A stretch of 64,000 nucleotides of DNA from Branchipolynoe longqiensis (GCA_030323885.1 CM059186.1:146180810-146244809); one strand, 5' to 3'. Shown: positions 22,009 through 33,909, counted from the stretch's first letter. Numbers and translations: made by a program. Notes: generated by a model from the sequence alone, not told the origin.

Positions 22009-22610
22009 AAATCGGCGCGATCTGACATTATAGATACTGACATAAATACATACGTAGGGACAGCAGTAGGGATGGCTAACTCCACACAAACGCTTGTTTT
22101 GACAACCACCAAGTATGAAACGGCTGTGTGCAGTTTACATCCGATGTGTTTGTTTAGTGGGTTTGTTTAGTGGCAAAATAACAGATGGAGGTGGAGGAAA
22201 AACAGTGACAGTAATGCCTAAATTAATTTCCAATGTTTGAATTTTGAATTTTGAATTTGAATATCTCATCATAAAAAGGAAATAATATAACACTATCAAA
22301 TGGCATTACGCACAAATGAATAATGTGAAACAACATACGAAGCGTTGGTTAATTTACTGGTCTCACCCAACCAATGATCGCGGCCTTCATAAGAACCGCA
22401 CGAAAATGCTGTCATAAGTATAATCCGAATGCAATAGATAACAAACAATCCACCTAACAACCGTATGGCTGTCAAACTACGACTACGTAGTTTTTGGTAG
22501 GGCGGGGGATATAGACACTGACACTAGAGTGACATAATAGAAAGTGACATAGTCATTGATTTCTAATAGTCTAGAATCAAATGGCATACGCACAAATGAT
22601 AAGTGATTAG
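22009..22610. other. Unassigned spacer
   Basis: Nothing recognised apart from a short TTTGAATTTTGAATTTTGAA repeat near 22237. Confidence 0.35.
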
Positions 22611-22611
22611 A

Positions 22612-24020
22612 TGTTGTGGTTGAGGATGTTGTGATCGGTTGTGAATGATTAGGTACTTGCTGTTGTTAGGTTGTTGTGGTTGTTGTGTTGTTTGGTTGTG
22701 TCGACTGTTGTTGGTTGTTGGTTGTGGTTGGTTGTTGGTTGGTTGTGGTGTTTGTTGTTTGGTTGGTTGTGTCGACTGTTGTTGGTTGTGGTTGGTTGTT
22801 GGTTGTTGGTTGGTTGTACCCGTGGGTTGTGTTGTTTGTTGGTTGTTGGTTGGTGTTGTTATTGGTGTGTTGAGTGTTGTTGGTTGCGGTTGGTTGTTGG
22901 TTGTGGTGTTTGTTATTTGGTTGTGTTGATTGTTGTTGGTTGTGGTTGTTGTTGGTTGTGTTGGTTGTTGGTGTGGTTGTTTGGTTGCTGGTTGTGTTGT
23001 TTGGTTGCTGGTTGTGTTGATTGTTATTTGGTTGTGTTGACTGTTGTTGGTTGCGGTTGGTTGTTGGTTGTGTTGTTTGGTTGTTGTTTGTTGTTTGTGA
23101 TTGTTTGTGTTGTGGTTGTTGATTGTTGATTGTTTGTTGGGTGTTGTTGGTTGTGTTGACTGTTGTTGGTGATTGGCGTGATGATTGGTTGTTCAGTTGG
23201 TTGTTGTTGGTTGTTGTTTGGTTGTTGTTGGTTGTGTTGTTGTTGTGTGTTTGTTAGTTGGTTGTTGGTTGTGTTGTTTGTTGGCTGTGTTGTTTGTGTT
23301 TGTTGATTGTTGTTGTTTGTTGTTGGTTTGTTGTTGGTTGTGTTGACTGTTGATATGGATTGGTTGTTCAGTTGGTTGTTGTTTGGTTGTTGTTTGGTTG
23401 GTTGGTTGGGTGGTTGGTTGGTTGTGTCGAATGTTGTTGGTTGTGGTGGTTGTAGTTGGTTGTGGTTGTGTGGTTGTGTTGTTTGTTATTTGGTTGTGTT
23501 GACTGTTGTTGTTGGTTGCGGTTGGTTGTTGGTGGTGTTGTTTGTTGGTTGGTTGTGTTGTGTTGTTGTTGTTGTTGTTGGTTGTTGGTTGTTTGTTGTT
23601 GGTTGGTTGGTTGGCTGGTGTTGGTTATTTGGTTGTGTCGACTGTTGTAGGTTGTGGTTGTGGTTGTTTGGTTGGTAGTTGGTTGTGTTGTTTTGTTGGT
23701 TGTGGTTGTTTGTTTGTTGTGGTTGTTGATTGTTGTTGGTTTGTTGGTTTAGGAGTGGTTGTTGTGGTTGTTGTGGTTGTTGTGTTAGTTGTTTGGTTGT
23801 TTGTCTTGTTTGTTATTTGGTTGTGTTGTGTGTTGGTTGTGTCGACTGTTGTGTCATGGTTGTTTGTTGATTTGTTGTTGTTGTTGTTCGGTTGGTTGGT
23901 TGGTTGTTGGTGATTGATTGCGGTTGGTTGTTGGTTGTGTTGTTTGTTAGTTGGTTGTGTCGGCTGTTGTTGGTTGGTTGTGGTTGTGGTTGTTTGTGTT
24001 GGATTGTTGTATGTTGCAAT
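22612..24020. repeat. G/T-only asymmetric minisatellite (GTTGTTGGTTG-like)
   Basis: About 1.4 kb in which the plus strand is almost only G and T, made of GTTG, GTTT and GGTTGTG blocks. A recurring longer phrase, TTGGTTGTGTCGACTGTTGT or a variant, carries almost the only C and A. Long leucine/valine/cysteine/tryptophan open frames here are by-products. Confidence 0.9.
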
Positions 24021-25366
24021 GTTGGTGATTGGCGATTGGCGATGGCATTAGGCGCGATTGGCGTTAGGCGCGATCAGACAATAAACACTACGTTCAGCAT
24101 TTACGTTTGCAAAATTGATTTGGCATGTTTTTCGCTTCAAAGATCACCGAATCAATTTGTCGATAAAAACTCGGCGCTGACGACACAACACGACACAACA
24201 CTACGCGATGCTAATCCACAAATGAACGTATCATCCGAGCTAACTTTTGTAAAAATAACAGATTTAAAAAGATTTAAAAAAATAAAAGATATAAATCCTA
24301 ACAGTGCACCAGCAGGAGTATGGTGCTACAGTGGCGTCTCCTAGTGGGGAAAGCAAGAGTTAAGGGGTGGGGAGGCGACGACTGGCGACGACTGGCGCCA
24401 CCTAGAGTATATTGGCAGATGTAAACAAAGACAGCGGTCGGCAATATTGTTCGGAGAATAAAAGAGAAGCGCAATGGTGTAGGTCCCCGACTCGTTCTGA
24501 CTTGTTTTTATATCGTACTTATATCGTATTTGCAGGACGATGCTACAAGGACAGATAGCGATACATGATAGTACTTAGGTGAGCCTTTTTTTTTTTGTTA
24601 TGGTGAGTGCGGCCCTATGGGGCTCAAAAAGGCAGAGGATACGACAGCCAATTATCCACACATCGATGTGCGGTGACCACTTCTATCGTCTTTTTATTAT
24701 TGTCCAAAGCTATTTGAATCGCATTGCAGGCTGAAAAAGAATCAGATGAAGAGGAATCCATATTATTACTTTGTTGTGATATTGTTGAAAACGTAGGGGG
24801 GCCACCTCGGGAGTTGACCAGAGTTGACCAGGTCAATCGTGTGTACCGAAAACATTGATGGCGATATTAACAAAAACGAAGTCTGTGTAATCCAATATCT
24901 CCAATTTCGACTCAAAAGCAATAATAAATAACATTTGAAGCGTACGTGAGGTAGCAAAATACGGAGGTGAGCGCAAACACAAGAGTACAACTTGATCAAG
25001 TTGTTGTTGATGTGCTATGGGGCCGGGCCGAGCACAGCTTGGTCACCGATAAGTCCACCTGCTGGACGGATACAGTAAGAACAGTAGCTAGTAGCAACCA
25101 CTGAGCCGTGGATGGCGGTCCCTTTTGTAGTAGACTGAGTCGTTGCTGATAGTAAGCGTCCTCAGTCACTTAATACAACAACTACGCTTATTAGGACCCA
25201 TGTACCATCATCAATTACAAATACGTGAAGTTTACATGCATAATACAGTTGTTATTTGTATGCAGTAACAAGCTCTGAACCAGTTGACACATATTGATAC
25301 TGCCCTCATTCCGGTTAAATATCCAATGAAAAGGATCTATTGGCCCCATATATAGCACGGTCTTAT
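24021..25366. other. Unassigned spacer
   Basis: A short GGCGATTGGCGATTGGCG-like repeat at 24030-24075; otherwise no feature recognised. Confidence 0.35.
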
Positions 25367-25368
25367 TA

Positions 25369-25701
25369 CAGTATAACCCTGTTAAACCAAGCTCGGTTAA
25401 ACCAAACGATCGGTTAATTCAAACATTTTTCGGATGCCCGGCAAAATACTACCATTTATCATATAAAAAAGTTGGTTAAACCAAAGTCAGTTAATCCAAC
25501 TTATCGATAAATCCAAGCAAAATTGTCGGACCCCAGGCCACCCCGATATGGTTAAACCAAACATTCATGTGGTTATAAGGTTATCTGAGACCCCACCGTC
25601 TTTTTTATATGATAAATGGTAGTATTTTGCCGGGCCACCGAAAAAGCTTGGATTAACCAATCGCTTGGTTTAACCGAGCTTGGTTTAACAGGGTTATACT
25701 C
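25369..25701. mobile_element. pogo/Tigger-like MITE, TA-flanked
   Basis: Inverted ends CAGTATAACCCTGTTAAACC (left) and GGTTTAACAGGGTTATACTC (right), flanked by TA at 25367-25368 and 25702-25703. The ends resemble the CAGTAnAACCtcGTTAA-type termini known for pogo/Tigger elements. Extended internal inverted repeats (CGGCAAAATACTACCATTTA against TAAATGGTAGTATTTTGCCG) make it foldback-like. No transposase is present. Confidence 0.85.
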
Positions 25702-25784
25702 TATATACATAAATAACAATAATCAAAGTGTCCACATATATTGTATATTACATGTGCCATACATACTTACTCAAAATCAAAGTT

Positions 25785-25872
25785 GAAGCCAAAGCTCGGT
25801 TAGACCAATGATTGGTTATATCCAAACAAATTTCTAGGGTCCCTTCAAGTTTGGTTTAACGGAGTTATACTG
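25785..25872. mobile_element. pogo-like MITE remnant
   Basis: Contains CCAAAGCTCGGTTAGACCAA and ends GGTTTAACGGAGTTATACTG, followed by TA. The right terminus is intact, the left is lost. Confidence 0.7.
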
Positions 25873-26092
25873 TATGATGAACGGATAAAAGGAAGGTTAA
25901 CGAGGTTACACGCATTGCGATCTGATGTAGTGCCTTTCCATTTCATGGTAATTGTCCTTCTGCATAGAGAGTGTTGCTTAATTAGAAAATGAAGGCCACT
26001 TCAGTCCTTCTGTTTGATGGATGCCATACCCTCACCCACTCTACTTAACTGTTCAAGTTAGTAATTGAATGTATGCTTAACCATTAAATTAG

Positions 26093-26436
26093 ACCAGACG
26101 AGATGGCCAAATGAGTTGAGCGTCCATCTCTCGTTTTGGGAGATCGTGGGATTCAAATCCATTGGTTAGAACTCTGGGCGAGTCAAACGAATGACTTAAA
26201 AATTGATACGCATCGCTTCCTAGCCAGGCACTCTGCATTATTAGTATAGGGAAAGGACTGGTTGGCTCAGTATCATGATAATGTGGCTGAGTGGGATATC
26301 AGGTCATGCTGCTGGCGTCCTGGTCTCCAAGTGGGGCAGCACTGTAAAGTCACCATGAGTGCACACTGTCACAAGTCGGTACCCGTCCTGATATGACCTT
26401 AGATGTTGCCAGGATGTAAAACTCCAACAACCAACC
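26093..26436 (+). mobile_element. SINE-A copy, full length
   Basis: Head CAGACGAGATGGCCAAATGA, core, and tail CCAGGATGTAAAACTCCAAC followed by AACCAACC. The anticodon-side region contains a duplication (GATTCAAATCCATTGGTTAG) also seen as two B-box-like copies at 51994. Confidence 0.9.
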
Positions 26437-27000
26437 TTAAGTCCTGGAGTGATGGTACTAACCTACTGTATGCGCATCTGAACCTGGAAGTGGGATGATG
26501 TCACAAATTAAATATCCACTAAGTGAAGTAATGCACCAATTACAGTTTGCTTTCTTTCTCCTACGACGGGAACCTGGCGTGATGAGCTAATTCTCCTTAC
26601 AGGAAAGGTTGCCACTTCATTATGTATTAAAAATGTGTTTCAAATTAATGACAATTAGCCATGCTTTACTATTGGCAATGGCAATCAAGGTTGAATGAGA
26701 CTTTCAAAGGAAGAACAAGGCAACATGCAAAGAATGATGATTATACTATTGATTGTCTGCTATGTCATACTTAGGCATATCAATGTGTAACCTTACCCAT
26801 CATTAGAGCCCTTAAGTGAAACAAGGGGTTCCAGAAGCAGTTATAAATGAGCCTTAGGAGCATGTGCAGAGGGAAAACCGGGGCAACTATGTCATATTGT
26901 TACTCAGTAAGTAACGAAATAGAGATGGTAGTATATCTATACATATTCATAATATAGTGTATGAACGATGGCAGCATACCTATAAATATTCATAGAAAAG
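26437..27000. other. Unassigned spacer
   Basis: No feature recognised. Confidence 0.35.
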
Positions 27001-27021
27001 ATATCTACGAAGAGTGCCAAT

Positions 27022-27155
27022 ATCTATCTATCTATCTATCTATCCATCCATCCATCCATCTATCTATCTCTCTACATATATTTTGTATGTCTGTCTGTCT
27101 ATCTCTCTATATGTCTCTCTGTCTCTCTAACTATCTATCTAATAATCTAGCTATC
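27022..27155. repeat. Tetranucleotide microsatellite ATCT/ATCC/GTCT
   Basis: Degenerate ATCT repeats shifting to ATCC and GTCT/CTCT. Confidence 0.85.
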
Positions 27156-27163
27156 CAGCAGAT

Positions 27164-27266
27164 GCTGTGTGGTAAGATAACACCAACACTACAACTGGCT
27201 GTGTGGTAAGATAACACCAACACTACAACTGGCTGTGTGGTAAGATAACACCAACACTACAACTGG
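27164..27266. repeat. Three tandem copies of a 34-bp unit
   Basis: GCTGTGTGGTAAGATAACAC...CAACTG repeated at 27164, 27198 and 27232 with almost no differences. A single inverted copy lies at 28720-28760, so the triplication occurred in one of two related elements. Confidence 0.85.
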
Positions 27267-27345
27267 CCATCATTGAAAACAAGCCTGGGTACCCGGGCTT
27301 ATATGCTATGGACAGTATAAATACAGCCTCAATAAAAAAATCTTT
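27267..27345 (+). mobile_element. Retroelement 3' tail, class 3 hairpin
   Basis: GAAAACAAGCCTGGGTACCC then GGGCTTATATGC, CAGTATAAATACAGCCTCAA and an A-run. AAGCCTGGG-TA-CCCGGGCTT forms a nine-base stem. Compare class-3 tails at 38826 and 53950. Confidence 0.65.
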
Positions 27346-27459
27346 TTTTTAAATACATCAACCCACCCACATAGCCCTCTAGTCCGCTGCTCCTCTATTC
27401 ATCAATTCATCCATGCATCCATCTACCTATCTATCTGTATCTATATGGATAAACATAGC

Positions 27460-27495
<36 letters not shown>

Positions 27496-28647
27496 ATATA
27501 CTACATAGGTATAGACATATAGATACAGATCTGTGTGTGTACACATATATGAACATGTAGCTTAAAAAAATAGAATTAGGTGAAAAATGTTATGTCAATT
27601 TATATGTTCTGTAGTGCATTATGAGAATATAAACGCACTCTATTCTCCTACAGGTTCTTCCCCCTTCTCCCCACCTGCATACAAGGCTTGGTTACCACCC
27701 TGGAGGGACTTAGGTCCCTCTTCAGCCATGTTGGCGCCACCTGCGAGTGGATTGCCTGGTCAGAAATTAGGCCTACAGCAGCGCGCTGTAATACTGGCAT
27801 AAGGTTTACATCAAGGCAGTGTGGTTCAGTTACAGTGCACTCCTATGTAATCAATGGTTTGAAGACTGCTTATTGGCTATTCAGTTTGGTAAATGATTGT
27901 GGAGCTATGGTAAGTGAAATGGTTTGGTTACTAGTACAGGGGCAGTACAGTGGGAGAGTAAAGCCATCATGGTTAATGAGTAGGGAAGTAGTTTACTTGG
28001 CTGTTGGTGGGATGGTGGGATATAAGTGGGAAGCTGGACAGGCCGGGTGCCTAGAGGAAGAATATTTATATTCGCATAATGATTAATCCGGTGGTACAGT
28101 GAGTGTATTTAGGGGGGGAGGAGTGGTGCGTGCACAGATGGGTGGTGCCCCCCAACGGATCTGAATGTGAGTAGGATGGAAGTTTTTAGCTTAACAGACA
28201 GGCTCCTCCATTAGATGACTGAGGGATGAGTTAGGGCTGAGGAGCAGATGGAAGCTTCCGGCCTTATTATACTCGCATAATGGCTTATACAGCATATCCT
28301 TTGGTTTTCAGAAGAGAGACAAAAAACAAAAAACTATAGAAAATATTATATGATCTTTTAGCACGACGTTCCCAGCTGACGTCTCTGAGCGTCGCTTGTC
28401 ATTGCATCCGTCGTTTGTGCAGCAGAGCGCCGATTCATGTCGATGAGATCCCTCGGGATCGGCACCCATGTTGGCGCTGCTGTCTAACAGTCCGAACTGC
28501 CACATTCAGTTAGCAGGAACGCGCTTAGCAATCCGGGTCACAGGCGCAAAATGAGCACGCCTGCATCTACGCCGTTTTTAGTTTACTTCATGTGCCAAAA
28601 GTGGCATTTTGAATTTCAGAGCCACCGCGTGGTAGCAAAGCACACTA
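27346..28647. other. Unassigned DNA between inverted retroelement tails
   Basis: A TA microsatellite at 27466-27492 and sequences related to TTATACTCGCATAATG near 28064 and 28268. An open frame at 27688-28086 has no recognisable domain and is not called as a gene. Confidence 0.35.
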
Positions 28648-28768
28648 TTTTTTTTATTGAGGCTGTATTTATACTGTCCATAGCATATAAGCTCGGGTAC
28701 CCAGGCTTGTTTTCAATGCTGGTCAGTTGTAGTGTTGGTGTTATCTTACCACACAGTAGCTGCTGATA
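28648..28768 (-). mobile_element. Retroelement 3' tail, class 3, inverted copy
   Basis: Reverse complement of the 27198-27345 sequence: TTTATTGAGGCTGTATTTAT, CTCGGGTACCCAGGCTTGTT, GTTGGTGTTATCTTACCACA. It carries one, not three, copies of the 34-bp unit. Confidence 0.7.
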
Positions 28769-29410
28769 AGGTATTTGATTGCCTGCATTTCAGTAGCAGA
28801 TAGATAATTGGTTGGTATGGTTAGTAGCCTATGTTAGTTTCTTAAAATTTTCTTGGCATATATGTATTTTATTTTGTTCTACTCTTATTACTAAACTAGC
28901 CTACTCCTATTTACATATCATAGGCTTGTACGTAGCTGTGTGGTGTGTTATCTGGCTACTTTTGGCATGGTTACCTTCCATAGGTTGTCCCGCTAGTGGC
29001 GCTATGAATTATATTACAATACAAACAAAGGGATACGGCCAAACAAATTCTACAGTCAGTATTCAAAATAAGTTCAGATATTAACAATGATACACAACAG
29101 AGTAACAACCTAAGACAAGTATTTGCAAGAACGACCCTTAAATCTCAATGTATATTTATACATGGTATAACAATATGGAATTCACGTGATAATAATATTA
29201 AATGTTCAAAAAACATCTATATGTTTCAATGAATGTATAACAAGAAAATCCTTAGGCTTTACCACAGTGAAAATACATAGTAGTCTAGTATATAAACAAT
29301 GAGATGCCATTTACAATATTAAAGGTAATGTGTAATGTACTTTTTACTTTCATTTTTGTAATTTATTATTTGTATGTCTTGTCTTACGAGGCTAAGGTCG
29401 AAGTAATTCG
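28769..29410. other. Unassigned spacer
   Basis: AT-rich; nothing recognised. Confidence 0.35.
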
Positions 29411-30192
29411 AATATCAGGTCATGGTGCTGGCAGCCTAGTCTCCCAGTGAGACAGCACTATGAAGTCACCATGAGTGTGCGCTGTCACAATATGAAATCC
29501 CGTATTTGCGGGGTTTCAAAAGTTATGAATGGCTGATCCCGCTAGGTGGCACACAAAGTTGTGACTCTTTGCACAGTTGGCTCCCATGTCATTGGCTGTA
29601 CTGCCAAAAGGGCTATACTGCCCCGATCTCCACTTCAGGCCTACGGTTCATAACTCCACTTTCCTCCCTTCTACCTTCTATGCATCCTAAATTAGAGCTT
29701 GACCCATAATAGACACAACACACGATCTGAGCTCAGCACCATCCAGAAGAAGACTGAATACTTAGTTTTATTCACCTATATAATGTTTTTAGACACATAC
29801 AATGGTCGATGATACCAATCTCCTTATTTGATATTACACCCATGCACACCAGTCATTCCTAGCCCGCATGATCCCTCCCTGACATAGCTCCTCATTGGCT
29901 GCCTTCATGACCCACCCCCCTCCCACCCAGACCTGGCCACTACCCAGCTATCGTGGGATTACCACGTATCATGCGGTGACCGTGTGGCTGAGAGAGATAA
30001 GGGGGGGAATCATGATTAAAGATGCACCTCTTCCCTCCCCCAGTGAGAGCATTTTAAAGGGAGTACTGTTTCCCATCCAGCCATGTTGATACCCACTACA
30101 TACTTAATCGGAGAATTTTACAACAAGTCAGTAGCCGTCCTGATATGACCTTAGATGTTTCCTGGATGCAAAATTCCAACAAGCAACCAACC
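29411..30192 (+). mobile_element. SINE-A 3' half split by a 632-bp insertion
   Basis: 29411-29490 carries AATATCAGGTCATGGTGCTG to GCTGTCACAA. The SINE resumes at 30123 with ACAAGTCAGTAGCCGTCCTG and ends in CAAGCAACCAACC. ACAA is duplicated at 29487-29490 and 30123-30126. The inserted 29491-30122 starts TATGAAATCCCGTATTTGCG and is not recognised. Confidence 0.75.
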
Positions 30193-30440
30193 TATTAAAT
30201 CATGATAATTGTGAATAAATGAAATCATGTTGGTTATGTTCTTCCACCTTTAACGAGGGCCCTCAATGATGGAAGCACTGAAGGACAGACAGAAACAGAA
30301 AACAAATTAATACCTGCGGGAATTCGTAATGCATGTTGGCAAATGTCTCTTCAGTTCCCCTAATCCCAATGTAATATGATTCCATTTGATTGTGCTCATA
30401 TTTATTTCAATTAATTTAAATTTAAACCAATGTCCTTCGA

Positions 30441-30818
30441 CAAAGACCCTATAATACTAAGACGGCTCACCCCCTATCTCTCCCATGGTAATGTAAATTT
30501 CGCAGTGCCACCTTGTGGTGGGTTTGATCAGCCTGGCTGCTGGTTGGTGTTTCACATGTAAACACATACAATTATATTATACATCAGATAGGTAAGTATG
30601 AATGCACATCAATATGAAATTGCTGTGAACAAATACACATGATCATCAGCATCATCATCATCATCACCATCATTGCACATCTTTCACATTCATATATACA
30701 TTTATACATACAATGTAGCAACCGTTTAACCAAGAGAACAGCCAACACACCAAGTGGTGGGTTTGATCATTTTGATTACACAGGCTGAGTGAGCCATCTT
30801 AGTATTGTAGGGTCTTTA
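30441..30818 (+). mobile_element. MITE-C copy 1, 378 bp, 7-bp target duplication
   Basis: Inverted ends CAAAGACCCTATAATACTAA (then GACGGCTCAC) and the matching right end (AGTATTGTAGGGTCTTTA), flanked by CCTTCGA at 30434-30440 and 30819-30825. Non-coding; contains an ATC microsatellite at 30651-30672. The 7-bp duplication does not match the 8 bp typical of hAT, so the superfamily is left open. Confidence 0.85.
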
Positions 30819-31029
30819 CCTTCGAGTAGCTCATTGGATTCTTTTACCCCACGCTTGTGTCGGGCCCTAATTTAAGTTTCCGGGATTGTTGTGTGTTCTG
30901 TGTTGTGTCATCGGATATTAACGCGGGGAAGCTTTGTAAACGACCATTGAAGATTTCTATCAAAATAGTTTAGTTAATCCAGAGATAACCACCCGCTTAG
31001 AAACAACTGAATGCCATCCTTGTCTATGG
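30819..31029. other. Unassigned spacer
   Basis: No feature recognised between MITE-C and the SINE. Confidence 0.3.
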
Positions 31030-31289
31030 ATTGGTTGTTGGAGTTTTAGTCCTGGCAACATCTCAGGTCATATTAGGATGGGAACTGACTTGTGAATGTG
31101 TGCACTCATGGCGATTTCATAGTGCTTCCCCACTGGCAAATCAAGCTGCTGGCACCATGACCAGATTTCCCACTCAGTCACATTATCCTGATATTGAGCT
31201 AATCAGTCCTTCCCCTATCCTATTAATGCCGAACTCCCGACCTTCCGCATGGGAAGCCTGCGCTCTACCGATTCAGCTACCTCCTGACC
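31030..31289 (-). mobile_element. SINE-A copy with internal deletion
   Basis: Tail TTGGTTGTTGGAGTTTTAGT to head CTCTACCGATTCAGCTACCT. The segment between TTAATGCCGA and ACTCCCGACC is deleted, joining core and head. Confidence 0.8.
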
Positions 31290-32109
31290 ACATCTGGTTC
31301 ATATGTCTATATGGGACATGTATGCAGATATGCATACTGATGGACTTGAAACGAATATCACTTCCTGTTACTGGTAAAATGCTGACATAGCAGTAATGTA
31401 AAAATGATGCTTAAAGGGCCAGGAACAAGACCAGCACAACTTTACTTTTTCTTATTTATCATGATCAAATATGATTCCTGATAGTTTGTATTTTTTACAA
31501 CCACATATTATTTACCAATTACTTAGAGAGCCAATCGAGAATACATGCGTATGTGGTCAGAGTGTGACTATTACTAGTATTAGGGCCATCCTATCCCTTC
31601 ACTACCTGATGTCACAAGACATGTATATTTCAGCTTTAACCCAGTTGGGAGGGATTCTTCTTCTCATTAAACGAACATTAGACAAAGTAGTCCATGGGTA
31701 CATTATTTAGCAGTACTGTGCTCAATATATTTGATATTTCGTAAATGGGAGTAGTTCACACATATATATATATCGAATATCCAGGTAAAGAATACAAGTT
31801 AAATTATTTGTTTGACCCAATCTTTAAATTGATCTAATAAGCATTAGCTGCACACTTCAGTCGAGCAAAACCATCTCCCATATGACCACTTTGCCTCGAG
31901 GTGGGAATTACTTAAGTAGACATCAATTAGGAACTACTGGACTTAATGCGATTGCCATGTTTCGCACAAGTCCAGCTTTCAAATGAAACCATTGGATAAA
32001 TGAAACAAGGCTCCACATCTTAAGAGGGAGCTGCGTAGATTTTACCCCATCGCTTTCTTTACCAGGGAATGTGGTCTGGAGAAAGAAAGGATGGGTGCTC
32101 AGACCCTGA
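31290..32109. other. Unassigned spacer
   Basis: No gene or known repeat family seen. Confidence 0.35.
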
Positions 32110-32116
32110 ACATGAT

Positions 32117-32492
32117 CAAAGACCCTATAATACTAAGACGGCTCACTCAGCCTGTACTGCGTAATCAAAATGATCAAGCCCACCACTTGGTGCGCTGGCT
32201 GTTCTCTTGGTTAAACAGGTGCTATATTATACACATATATGAATGAATCATTTTAATATATGAATGTATATATGAATGTGAAAGATGTGTGACGATGGCG
32301 ATGCTGATGATGATGCTGATGATGATGGGTATTTGTTCATAGCAATTTCATATTGATGTGTATTCATACTTACCTATGTGAAACACCAACCAGCAGCCGG
32401 GCTGATCAAACCCACCACAAGGTGGCACTGCAAAATTTACATTACCATTGGAGAGATAGGGAGTGAGCCGTCTTAGTATTATAGGGTCTTTG
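32117..32492 (-). mobile_element. MITE-C copy 2, 376 bp, 7-bp target duplication
   Basis: Same family as 30441 but inverted. Ends CAAAGACCCTATAATACTAA and TTAGTATTATAGGGTCTTTG, flanked by ACATGAT at 32110-32116 and 32493-32499. Having both copies fixes the termini exactly as CAAAG...CTTTG. Confidence 0.88.
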
Positions 32493-32523
32493 ACATGATG
32501 GCCAGAAAAGAGATTAACAGGCA

Positions 32524-32805
32524 TTTTCCATCACCAACCCGCCCTCTAACGGCAATGGAGGAACTATTGTTGTGGGTAGCAGTTCACTGTGCAGGATACT
32601 CTGCGGAATATGTGTTGTAGAGGATTTCCACTACAAACTCGCCCTCTGACGGCAATGGAGGAACTATGGGTGTGGGTAGCAGTTCACTGTGCATCATGCT
32701 CTATGGTTAAGATGCTATGGAGGATTTCCATCAACAACCCGCCCTCTGACGGCAGTGGGAGAACTAAGGTTATGGTTAGTATTTCACTGCCCATGTTCTA
32801 TCAAA
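32524..32805. repeat. Three tandem copies of a 100-bp unit
   Basis: TTTCCAT/CTAC...CCGCCCTCTGACGGC...GTAGCAGTTCACTGTGC repeats with starts near 32524, 32624 and 32724, a period of almost exactly 100 bp. Origin unknown. Confidence 0.85.
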
Positions 32806-33705
32806 CAGAAAATATTACTTATTAAAATGATTCATTCAGCTAGGAAATATAAATGTTTCCTCTCATCACCATTCCCATAGTTTGTTTATGCAGAGAAAAT
32901 TGCATCAATACTAATTGTTGAAGTTACAACTGAGCAAATTAGCAAGACTTGTGCCTAATTAAAAGTAGAATTTATGAAAATTATGCATGTTGGCCCGCCA
33001 ACATGGTTAATTCGAAAACGAGGCTAGTCGAAACCCAGCACACGTGACCTCCCCACCCACTTTCGATCACTTGACACTACGCTCTCGTCGGAGCAACTAC
33101 AAATTTTCCCACCCACACACCCTCTTTATTAAGGGTTAAGTGCTGCTCCTGACATTTGTTTCTGACATTTGATTCCGACATTTACCAGTATGCTTCTTCT
33201 TGATTACTCATTAGGCCATTTCTAAATTGGTCCAGGCTTACATAACGCCTCCGATTCCATGATTGACTCACTATTACATACCACCTGTTATCGGAAGCCG
33301 GCCTTCCATGATTCGCACGGTGACTCACCTGCACTGCCGAGCCAGATTCCTCAGCCTCAGGGCAACAATCTGATTACTTGACATTTGTTTTGTTTTCAAA
33401 ATAAATATAAAGTTTGCATAACCTCTCTTGTGTCCTCTCTCCGAGTGAAGCGAATTATCAACAGCATTTGTAGCCAATACAATAAGTAGAAAGATAATTA
33501 CAGACAGAGGCATGTGTACCACTAAGCAAGTAGAGGTAATACAAAGAAATGCAAGGTCAATTAAAACTATCTTAACTAACTTACACAGCCTTCAACTAAA
33601 TGCAAGGGGTCTTAAAATTGTACAAAAAAACATGCAACGAATCTTTGGTAAAAGCGGTCATTTTAATTTTTTTAATTAAAAATTAATTCTTATAATATAT
33701 TCACT
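32806..33705. other. Unassigned spacer
   Basis: No supported gene or repeat. Confidence 0.35.
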
Positions 33706-33909
33706 GATTAAGCAGGGGAAATTTCAATCACCGAAAATTGGTCTTGCTGAATCCACTGATCCTTGTCCTATTATAATAATACCGAGCATTAGGATAGGTA
33801 GTGACAAGGATAACACCTGAAGTCATCGGTTTTACTCTGACAGGGTTTGAACCCGACAGGTTCGAATCCCACGAAGTCGACCCTCAACTCATTTGGCCAC
33901 CCGTCTGGG
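33706..33909 (-). mobile_element. Chimeric SINE (SINE-A head, class-2 tail), degraded
   Basis: Reverse orientation: AAGCAGGGGAAATTTCAATC (class-2 tail), then core and head ending CTCATTTGGCCACCCGTCTG. The hairpin region is mutated. It has two B-box-like blocks (GGTTTGAACCC and GGTTCGAATCCC). Confidence 0.7.

Noticed and set aside
22645..24020. Overlapping Leu/Val/Cys/Trp-rich frames that look like membrane proteins
   Set aside because: GTT/GGT/TGT codons from the G/T-only tract mimic hydrophobic proteins; all three frames are equally open.
27688..28086. A 132-residue open frame between the inverted class-3 tails
   Set aside because: No recognisable domain, ordinary length for chance in this composition, and overlaps repeat-derived sequence.
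32290..32330. Hammerhead ribozyme suggested by CTGATGATG motifs
   Set aside because: These are GATGCT microsatellite repeats inside MITE-C with no GAAA core or flanking stems.
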